Shown here one piece after another: positions 1 through 4,496 of a stretch of 6,909 nucleotides of DNA. The stretch spans positions 1 to 6,909 of the forward strand of contig PMHI01000439.1 of assembly GCA_003156615.1 (NCBI GenBank), given 5' to 3'. The stretch is from Acidobacteriaceae bacterium. GTDB lineage: Bacteria; Acidobacteriota; Terriglobia; Terriglobales; SbA1. Under the pieces are notes generated by a model. That model did not search any database. It saw only the letters and a list, made by a program, of their open reading frames with translations, and was not told where the DNA came from. A program made the position numbers and the translations under genes. Every line of letters starts with the position of its first letter. Positions within the stretch are counted from its first letter, which is position 1.

Positions 1-155
1 TCCTAAATGCGTTCCGTAGGGCAGGTCAGGGCAAGCAGGTTCCTGGTGAGTCTCCCTAACTAAAATCCTTAACCACAGAGAATGCAGGGTTACACAGCCT
101 AGCTATCGCTAAGCTCGAAGCCGCCTGGATTCGCTTCGTATAAACTGAAATAGTC
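1..155. other. Upstream region of the DUF255 gene, no complete gene
   Basis: No complete gene is visible here. One + frame is open from the left edge to a TAA ending at 59; it could be the last 18 codons of a gene outside the window, but nothing supports that. The stretch at 69-97 (TTAACCACAGAG, then TACACAG) resembles the 'aaccacagagg...cacagag' dispersed intergenic sequences I remember from several soil bacteria, in degenerate form. A TATAAA at 139-144 could be a -10 box for the gene at 156, with only a poor -35 (TCGAAG at 115-120, 18 bp spacing). If used, the leader would be only a few bases long, in line with the absence of a Shine-Dalgarno sequence before 156. Confidence 0.4.
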
Positions 156-2423
156 ATGACCACAACCACCCTCAATTCCCTGGCCCAGGCTTCTTCCGCC
201 TACCTGCGCTCTGCCATGCACCAACCTATTCGATGGCATGAGTGGGGCGAGGAAGCGTTCGCCGCCGCTAGGCGGGAGAACAAGCCGATGCTGCTCGATA
301 TTGGTGCGGTGTGGTGCCACTGGTGCCATGTGATGGATCGGGAGTCTTACGACGATCCGGAAGTTGCGGCGATTGTGAATGAGCACTTCATTGCGGTGAA
401 GGTGGATCGCGACGAGCGTCCAGACATCGACAGCCGCTACCAGGCTGCGGTCAGCGTGGTCAGCGGGCAGGGCGGATGGCCGCTCACCGCATTTCTCACT
501 CCCGATGGCAAGCCGTTTTACGGCGGCACTTATTTTCCGCCGAACGACGGTTACGGGCGACCCAGCTTCAAGCGCGTCCTCGTCAGCATTGCCAACGCCT
601 ACAAGGAAAAAAATGGCGACGTGATGGAGCAGGCGAAGATGGTGGAGAGCGCGATGGCGCAGGCGGAGTCGTTTGCGGGGCGCGGCGGAAGAGTTTCAGC
701 GGGCATTATCGCCGCGATTCAGAAGTCTGCCTTCAGCATGTTTGATCCGCAGCATGGAGGGTTTGGTCAGGCTCCTAAGTTTCCGCACCCTTCGGCGCTG
801 GATTTGTTGATCGAGCGCTACGCTGTAAGTGGGGCTTCGCTCCGCCGGACCCTTCGACTTCGCTCCGGGCAGGCTCCCGAGGGCGACCGTCCCCACACCG
901 ACCTTGCCGCAAGCGAAGAGCGGCTTCGTAATGTCATGGTCACTACCCTTGAGCACATGGCGAACGGCGGGGTTTACGACCAGTTAGCTGGAGGATTCCA
1001 TCGTTACTCGGTCGATGAGCGCTGGGTGGTGCCGCACTTCGAGAAGATGTGTTATGACAACTCCGAGCTGTTGAAGAATTACGTACATGCCTATCAGGCC
1101 ACGGGTTCGGAATTCTTTGCGGATGTAGCGCGCGACATCGTCCGCTGGATGGACGAGTGGCTGAGCGACCGCGAGCGTGGCGGCTTTTATGCTTCGCAGG
1201 ATGCCGACATTTCCATGGATGACGATGGCGACTACTTCACCTGGACACTGGACGAGACCCGCGCTGTGCTCACGGAAGAAGAAGCGCAGGTTGCGGCGCT
1301 GCAATACGACATCAACGAGGTCGGCGAGATGCACCACAATCCGGCGAAGAATGTGCTCTACCTGCGCGCCCCGATCGAAGAGATTGCCCGCCGGATGAGC
1401 CTCAGTGCCGAGCGCGTGAAAAGCTTGCTCGATTCCGCGAAGAAGAACATGTATGCGGCGCGTCTCGAGCGGCCAACCCCTTACGTCGACAAGACGGTTT
1501 ATGTGGGATGGAACAGCATGTGCGTGAGCGCGTATCTGGAAGCGGCGAAGGTTCTTGGGCAGGACGATGCTCGGTACTTCGCATTGCGCTCGCTGGACCG
1601 GGTTTTGGCGGAGGCTTGGAAGCCGCAAGGCGACAGACTCAACGAAGCGGGCGAGTCGCCCGCTTCGGCGCGACTTCTGCATGTGGTTGCTTACTCCGAT
1701 CCGAAAGCCGGGCATCGTGAGGTTTCCGGTCTGCTCGACGATTACGCCGCAACCGCGATTGCCTGCCTCGATGCCTATGAGGCGACTGCCGACCTCAGCT
1801 ACTTCAAATTCGCGCGGGCTATTGCCGATGCGATGATCGCGCGTTTCTTCGATGCGGTTTCGGGAGGGTTTTTCGATGCCGAACCGGCTGGCGAGGGCAA
1901 GAGTCTGGGCGTGCTCTCCAGCCGCCGCAAGCCGCTGCAGGATTCGCCCACGCCGGCAGGAAATCCCATGGCGGCAATTGCGTTGCTGAGATTGCATCAC
2001 TACACGGGCGATGGCGGGTATCGAGATAAGGCCGAGCAGACGCTGGAAGTTTTTTCCGGCGTGGCAGAGCAGTTTGGAATTTTCGCTGCGACCTACGGGG
2101 TCGCGGTCCTTCATCTGTTGGAGAATCCCGTGCAGGTGGTGGTGATCGACGCCTCTGGATCAACCGATGAAACGGCCTCCGCACTTGCCGCCGTGGCTAC
2201 CAGTGCTTTCGCCTTCAACAAGAGCGTGCTGCGACTGACAGCGAACCAGGCGGTTGCCGGAAACCTTCCTCCCACGCTGGCCGCGACCATCCCCGGCCTG
2301 CCTCAGTTGAACTCGGGCGCGTCGTTTGCGGTTCTGTGTTCCGGCTTTGCCTGCCAGCCGCCGCTCACGGATCCCACTGCATTGGCGCGTGCGCTCGAAT
2401 CCGCCCTCGAGACGCAAACATAG
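156..2423 (+). CDS. DUF255 / YyaL / SPATA20-type thioredoxin-domain protein
   Basis: This is a cytoplasmic-type protein of 755 residues with no signal peptide. Residues 7-170 match the thioredoxin-like DUF255 domain (Thioredox_DsbH), with the signature CHWCHVM at 54-60 (CxxC cysteines C54 and C57), VDRDERPDID at 83-92, GGWPLTAFLTPDGKP at 106-120 and GGTYFPP at 123-129. Residues about 180-660 form the alpha/alpha six-hairpin barrel typical of the family: GGVYDQLAGGFHRYS at 271-285, PHFEKMCYDN at 293-302, GGFYASQDAD at 342-351, GWNSM at 451-455, LLDDYA at 526-531 and PAGNPMAA at 600-607. Relatives include Bacillus YyaL and human SPATA20; the biochemical role is not established, though a redox or sugar-epimerase-like function is often guessed. 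The start at 156 is preferred because residues 7-30 align with the family N-terminus (N-L-x-SxYL...W), although no clear Shine-Dalgarno precedes it. At 755 residues it exceeds the roughly 680-690 usual for bacterial members; residues 225-247 and 496-505 are repeat-derived insertions. Confidence 0.93.
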   Translation: MTTTTLNSLAQASSAYLRSAMHQPIRWHEWGEEAFAAARRENKPMLLDIGAVWCHWCHVMDRESYDDPEVAAIVNEHFIAVKVDRDERPDIDSRYQAAVSVVSGQGGWPLTAFLTPDGKPFYGGTYFPPNDGYGRPSFKRVLVSIANAYKEKNGDVMEQAKMVESAMAQAESFAGRGGRVSAGIIAAIQKSAFSMFDPQHGGFGQAPKFPHPSALDLLIERYAVSGASLRRTLRLRSGQAPEGDRPHTDLAASEERLRNVMVTTLEHMANGGVYDQLAGGFHRYSVDERWVVPHFEKMCYDNSELLKNYVHAYQATGSEFFADVARDIVRWMDEWLSDRERGGFYASQDADISMDDDGDYFTWTLDETRAVLTEEEAQVAALQYDINEVGEMHHNPAKNVLYLRAPIEEIARRMSLSAERVKSLLDSAKKNMYAARLERPTPYVDKTVYVGWNSMCVSAYLEAAKVLGQDDARYFALRSLDRVLAEAWKPQGDRLNEAGESPASARLLHVVAYSDPKAGHREVSGLLDDYAATAIACLDAYEATADLSYFKFARAIADAMIARFFDAVSGGFFDAEPAGEGKSLGVLSSRRKPLQDSPTPAGNPMAAIALLRLHHYTGDGGYRDKAEQTLEVFSGVAEQFGIFAATYGVAVLHLLENPVQVVVIDASGSTDETASALAAVATSAFAFNKSVLRLTANQAVAGNLPPTLAATIPGLPQLNSGASFAVLCSGFACQPPLTDPTALARALESALETQT
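829..896. repeat. Dispersed-repeat-like insertion inside the DUF255 gene
   Basis: The segment is bounded by GTGGGG (829-834) and CCCCAC (891-896). It contains a 10-bp direct repeat, CTTCGCTCCG, at 835-844 and 858-867, and a short inverted repeat CCGGA/TCCGG at 845-849 and 864-868. It is read in frame as residues 225-247, which include TLRLRSGQAPEGD. These residues fall between the conserved 'HPSALDLLIERY' helix and the 'LRNVMVTTLEHMANGG' block, where the family normally has a short linker. From memory, the core CCCTTCGACTTCGCTC..GGGCAGGC recurs in many acidobacterial genomes, and its translation LRLRSGQA appears in unrelated proteins. I read it as a miniature dispersed repeat that landed in a tolerant loop. 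The exact boundaries are uncertain. Confidence 0.6.
1643..1667. repeat. 25-bp perfect palindrome inside the DUF255 gene
   Basis: The arms are CGAAGCGGGCGA (1643-1654) and TCGCCCGCTTCG (1656-1667), perfectly complementary over 12 bp around one central G at 1655. It is translated as residues 496-505 (NEAGESPASA), between AEAWKPQGDRL and the RLLHVVAYSD...LLDDYA block, where relatives need no such sequence. The GC-rich GGGCGAG.CGCCC core resembles small palindromic repeats I associate with acidobacterial genomes. It is unlikely to be a terminator because it lies mid-gene and no T-run follows. Confidence 0.7.
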
Positions 2424-2448
2424 AAAAGAAGCACCCCTCGGAAAAGCC

Positions 2449-2490
2449 AAAAAACAGGGCCGACGGTTTATGTATGAAGTCCGTCAGCCC
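2449..2490 (-). terminator. Rho-independent terminator of the small peptide gene
   Basis: Read on the minus strand, GGGCTGACGG (2490-2481) pairs with CCGTCGGCCC (2466-2457) across a 14-base loop, followed at once by TGTTTTTT (2456-2449). The stem is 10 bp with one G-U wobble in minus-strand RNA. In plus-strand RNA the same pair would be a C-A mismatch and no U-run would follow, so the orientation is clear. It lies about 87 bases beyond the stop of the 49-codon ORF at 2577-2726 and 26 bases past the stop of the converging DUF255 gene. Confidence 0.8.
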
Positions 2491-2521
2491 GAGGATTGCG
2501 AGCCTAGGTTCGGCCCAAGTT

Positions 2522-2567
2522 ACCGGAGGTTACTTTGGTGACCTTGCGGCCGTCCCTGACCTCCGGT
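2522..2567 (-). other. Stem-loop in the 3' untranslated region of the peptide transcript
   Basis: ACCGGAGGT (2522-2530) and ACCTCCGGT (2559-2567) form a perfect 9-bp inverted repeat around 28 bases. It lies between the stop of the minus-strand peptide ORF (2577) and its terminator. In minus-strand RNA the 5' arm carries a Shine-Dalgarno-like GGAGG paired to CCUCC in the other arm. No T-run follows, so it is not a second terminator. It could stabilise the transcript or simply be an operator-like palindrome. Confidence 0.45.
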
Positions 2568-2576
2568 TAACTGCTA

Positions 2577-2726
2577 TTACATCGGTGGTTGTGCGTTGCA
2601 TTTACCTTGTTGTGGGCACGTTATGATCGGCCCTCCGTCCGGGGCGCTAACCTGCGGAACGGCGGCTGTTACCAACGTGCCCACTAACCCAAACATCAGG
2701 ATCGAAATCCTGACTGCGTGCTTCAT
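2577..2726 (-). CDS. Small secreted or membrane-anchored peptide, 49 residues, function unknown
   Basis: This short minus-strand ORF starts at ATG (2726-2724) and stops at TAA (2579-2577). The N-terminus MKHAVR is basic, followed by the hydrophobic stretch ISILMFGLVGTLVTAAV (7-23) and then PQVSA (24-28), a typical signal-peptide layout. The last 21 residues begin PDGGPIITC and carry two cysteines (C37, C43) in CPQQGKC, which could form a disulfide. Cleavage after VSA would leave proline at +1, which signal peptidase I disfavours; cleavage after A22 or retention as an anchor are alternatives. Support comes from context: AAGGAG 6-7 bases before the ATG, a perfect TATAAT upstream and a strong terminator downstream. 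I recognise no family. Short secreted peptides of this style occur in Acidobacteriota, but that is only an impression. Confidence 0.72.
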   Translation of the reverse strand: MKHAVRISILMFGLVGTLVTAAVPQVSAPDGGPIITCPQQGKCNAQPPM

Positions 2727-2730
2727 GGTT

Positions 2731-2738
2731 CACTCCTT
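2731..2738 (-). promoter_or_regulatory. Strong ribosome binding site of the small peptide gene
   Basis: The minus strand reads AAGGAGTG (2738-2731), with AGGAG at 2737-2733 and six bases to the ATG at 2726. This is the best Shine-Dalgarno match in the window and fixes the peptide's start codon. Confidence 0.8.
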
Positions 2739-2778
2739 ATTTGCGCTCCAGCTGCCCCAAAAATAGGGCAAAGCAGCG

Positions 2779-2830
2779 CGGAGAGGAATTATAAGCCACG
2801 AGTCAAGCCTTTCCGCAACAATCCTCTCCG
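2779..2830. repeat. 9-bp inverted repeat bracketing the peptide-gene promoter
   Basis: CGGAGAGGA (2779-2787) and TCCTCTCCG (2822-2830) are perfect complements. They lie immediately on either side of the predicted -10 and -35 boxes. The outer arm can pair alternatively with CGGAG at 2838-2842. The placement suggests a paired operator, but the repeat is short enough that chance cannot be excluded. Confidence 0.4.
2788..2818 (-). promoter_or_regulatory. Predicted sigma-70-type promoter of the small peptide gene
   Basis: On the minus strand a perfect -10 hexamer, TATAAT, lies at 2793-2788. The only reasonable -35 is TTGCGG at 2818-2813, with a long 19-base spacer. A closer TTGACT lies just upstream of the -10 but only 7 bases away, too close to serve as a -35. 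Transcription would start near 2781, giving a leader of about 54 bases that contains a small hairpin, TGCCC/GGGCA, at 2753-2757 and 2766-2770. Confidence 0.55.
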
Positions 2831-3074
2831 AGCGAAACGGAGTCCCTCCTTTTCAGGATTTTTCGCGCTCGTGGCGCGCCTCATGAAGCCCGTAAATGCA
2901 GGGGAAACGTGGTTTTTCTCAGGTGTTCACCTTATGCCGGATGGCATGCTCGCGGAAGGGGTCAAAAGGCAGGCCTTGAGCGGCGAAACGTTTACGAAAT
3001 CCGGAATCGGCACGCCCTGACACGGAAGAAGTGGAAGGAAAAGAACGCAGAAGAGATGAGCGCCGATCGGTTGG
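2831..3074. other. Intergenic spacer with small inverted repeats, no convincing gene
   Basis: I see no supported gene between the peptide promoter and the stop of the membrane protein gene at 3075. Short palindromic elements are present: CGCGC/GCGCG at 2864-2868 and 2874-2878, AGGTG-TT-CACCT at 2921-2932, ATGCC-GGAT-GGCAT at 2934-2947, and CCGATCGG at 3063-3070. None is followed by a T-run in either direction, so no clear terminator for the 3075-4004 gene is visible. A weak candidate is the AGCGC/GCGCT stem (3059-3063, 3078-3082) overlapping that gene's stop codon, followed on the minus strand by pyrimidine-rich sequence. Confidence 0.5.
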
Positions 3075-4004
3075 TTAGCGCTTGGATGCGACCCGCTCAA
3101 CCAGTTCAGAAATGCTCAGGCTCTTCATGGGCATGACCGTCGCGCCGACCCCAGACGTGGCCGCGCTTTCGTTTTCGGCCGGAAGCGACTGCGGCACTGG
3201 AGTCCGCGACAGAGCCCGGTCCACCATTCCTTCGAACATCGGGATCAGGGAGTCTGCCGGTAAAGGATGATGAATGTCCGACAGACTCTGCTCCCACCGC
3301 TGGGGCCGGAACAGGGTGGACGCAGCTTCGCGGGCCGGACTCTTCCCCAAGGTGTAGCCCAGCCAGATGAGCAACGTGATGTCGTAGGCGCCCATATTGA
3401 TCAGGTTCATCGCCGTATTACCCAGGTGATTGCCCACCCAGGATGCGATCAGAGTCAGTTCCACCACGGCAAACGTACCGAAGCCCAGAGCGATGCCGAA
3501 GCTGTGCTGCCGACGGCTCACTCCGAGGTAGCGGGCAAAGAACAGCAGGAAAAGCACCATCCCCACCTGAATAATGCGTACGCAACGCTGGGCGGTCATG
3601 ATGGCCTGCACCCACGCCCCCAGATCCGACGATCTGGCGGAAACCGATACCACGCCCGCCACCAGAAGCATCACCAGACCGGCCCACTTGAACAGCACGG
3701 TTCCCAGGTCTTGCAAGGTGTGGAAGGGCCGGAACACGTCGAGAAAGGCTTCATGAATCACCATGAAACCCAAAGCCACGCTGATCGCGGTGCTGATCCA
3801 GGAAACGTAAAAGATGGCGGAATAGTAGTACTGGTAGGTCGGAAAGACCACCGCGAAGGTCACAATCTGCGTGACGATGTAGGCAAAGAAATACTTGAAA
3901 GTGCGGTGCTGGCCGCGGCGAAGCATAGCGATGGCAATCAACGATTGGAGAACGGGGTGTGCGACCCAGAGAGCATAGTACAGAATCCTGATTTTCTCGC
4001 CCAT
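3075..4004 (-). CDS. Seven-helix integral membrane protein of unknown function
   Basis: The 309-residue product has seven hydrophobic segments, at about 8-28, 38-55, 62-84, 104-122, 134-156, 168-188 and 202-220, then a hydrophilic tail (221-309) rich in Ser, Pro and Ala. Features that fit a hypothetical membrane family I associate with Acidobacteriota include the MLRRGQHRTFKYFFAY segment after helix 1 (27-42), FRPFHTLQDLGTVLFKWA at 91-108, FARYLGVSRRQHSFGIALGF near 156-175 and IWLGYTLG at 213-220. No enzymatic motif or signal peptide is visible, and its function is unknown. The ATG at 4004 is the natural start, just before the first helix; only a weak purine-rich AAAGAGA lies upstream. It is divergent from the gene at 4497 and codirectional with the peptide gene downstream, but a 350-base gap and a separate promoter argue against co-transcription. 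Confidence 0.85.
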   Translation of the reverse strand: MGEKIRILYYALWVAHPVLQSLIAIAMLRRGQHRTFKYFFAYIVTQIVTFAVVFPTYQYYYSAIFYVSWISTAISVALGFMVIHEAFLDVFRPFHTLQDLGTVLFKWAGLVMLLVAGVVSVSARSSDLGAWVQAIMTAQRCVRIIQVGMVLFLLFFARYLGVSRRQHSFGIALGFGTFAVVELTLIASWVGNHLGNTAMNLINMGAYDITLLIWLGYTLGKSPAREAASTLFRPQRWEQSLSDIHHPLPADSLIPMFEGMVDRALSRTPVPQSLPAENESAATSGVGATVMPMKSLSISELVERVASKR

Positions 4005-4136
4005 CGGAACTATTCTCTTTCGCTCTTCGCTCTCGAAACAAAACTAGCGCCCAGAGTCAGCTTCGGCACGCATCCTATCGTACTGCTCTGGCTAATAGGA
4101 AGTTAACTGTTTTGACCCAAGTGTTCAATGTACTCA

Positions 4137-4158
4137 GGTAACCGAAAGTAACGTTACC
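4137..4158. promoter_or_regulatory. Operator-like palindrome in the divergent region
   Basis: GGTAAC (4137-4142) and GTTACC (4153-4158) are inverted repeats with a 10-base spacer. The spacer itself ends in GTAAC (4148-4152), so GTAAC occurs twice 10 bp apart, about one helical turn, and the right half forms the perfect palindrome GTAACGTTAC (4148-4157). This layout suits a dimeric repressor or activator. No regulator gene is nearby to assign it to. Confidence 0.4.
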
Positions 4159-4236
4159 ATCGGGCCACTTCACTCGGCCTCAGATGAGCTCTTCAGGGAA
4201 GCACCGGCGCGCAAGGAAAACCGGGGCGAAGGGTCG

Positions 4237-4265
4237 TTGCGTCTCGAGAACCTGTAACTTATAAA
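4237..4265 (+). promoter_or_regulatory. Candidate promoter of the fused membrane/SpeE-like gene
   Basis: TTGCGT (4237-4242) and TATAAA (4260-4265) are separated by exactly 17 bases. The -10 matches consensus at five of six positions; the -35 matches only in its TTG. Transcription would start near 4272, leaving a leader of about 225 bases before the GTG at 4497. Confidence 0.4.
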
Positions 4266-4336
4266 CATGCTGCCATAGCCGGGATCATTGGCGTTTGTCC
4301 TGGCGCAGAAGATCGCATCCTCCTCCAGACTTCGAA

Positions 4337-4415
4337 TCACTGCCCGTCGCCGGGGCTGGTGACTTTCGTGACCATGACAGCAAGTTGTCTTTGCCTGCAG
4401 TCTGTAACTGACTGC
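4337..4415 (+). other. Two stem-loops in the long leader of the fused gene
   Basis: The first hairpin (4337-4362) pairs TCACT with GGTGA and GCCC with GGGC, giving nine pairs with one U-G wobble and one bulged base around a 7-base loop. The wobble would be an A-C mismatch in minus-strand RNA, which favours folding of the plus transcript. The second (4397-4415) is a perfect six-pair stem, GCAGTC/GACTGC, with loop TGTAACT. Neither is followed by a T-run. I do not recognise a known riboswitch class. Confidence 0.35.
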
Positions 4416-4483
4416 GAGACTTGAGCCAGTATTCCTTCGGGTACCACGCAGCTACGACCGAATAGTTCGAGTTTCCCGACGCT

Positions 4484-4490
4484 AAAGGGG
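4484..4490 (+). promoter_or_regulatory. Ribosome binding site supporting the GTG start at 4497
   Basis: AAAGGGG lies six bases before GTG at 4497-4499. In-frame ATGs at 4512 and 4524 have no purine-rich sequence at suitable spacing, so the GTG start is preferred. Confidence 0.55.
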
Positions 4491-4496
4491 TAACCT

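Larger units (their letters stand above)
4005..4496. other. Divergent intergenic region between two membrane protein genes
   Basis: This 492-base spacer must hold the control signals for both flanking genes. For the minus-strand gene a weak candidate promoter is TTAACT (4106-4101) with TACGAT (4082-4077), 18 bases apart; each box matches consensus at four of six positions. For the plus-strand gene a better candidate lies at 4237-4265. The region is rich in GTAAC/GTTAC words, including the palindrome GTAACGTTAC at 4148-4157, and AGTTAACT at 4101-4108. No protein gene with a convincing start is seen. A 16-codon ATG frame at 4374-4424 has no good Shine-Dalgarno. Confidence 0.6.

Noticed and set aside
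3..59. Open frame at the left edge as the end of an upstream gene
   Set aside because: Eighteen codons (ending QVPGESP) with no recognisable similarity; an open stretch this short is expected by chance.
984..2114. 376-codon open frame on the minus strand
   Set aside because: It lies wholly antisense to the DUF255 gene, whose conserved motifs prove the plus frame; its sequence is Arg/His-rich and matches no family.
2794..2804. TTGACT as the -35 box of the peptide promoter
   Set aside because: Only seven bases separate it from the TATAAT, far short of the 16-19 needed.
2921..2932. AGGTG-TT-CACCT palindrome as a terminator for the 3075-4004 gene
   Set aside because: On the minus strand it is followed by GAGAAAAACC, not a T-run; the stem is only five pairs.
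2718..3020. 100-codon plus-strand frame in the spacer
   Set aside because: It overlaps the start, ribosome site and promoter of the peptide gene on the other strand, has no Shine-Dalgarno and resembles no protein.
2919..3023. Minus-strand frame from GTG 3023 ending at TGA 2919, with rather gene-like codons (ends FREHAIRHKVNT)
   Set aside because: The sequence before the GTG is pyrimidine-rich with no ribosome site, and no family is recognisable; at best a decayed gene fragment.
3267..4106. 279-codon open frame on the plus strand
   Set aside because: Antisense to the seven-helix protein gene; the product is His/Gln/Gly-rich, a typical mirror image of a hydrophobic coding region.
4374..4424. 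16-codon leader peptide MTASCLCLQSVTDCET
   Set aside because: No adequate Shine-Dalgarno sequence and no run of one amino acid that would suggest attenuation; mentioned only as part of the leader.
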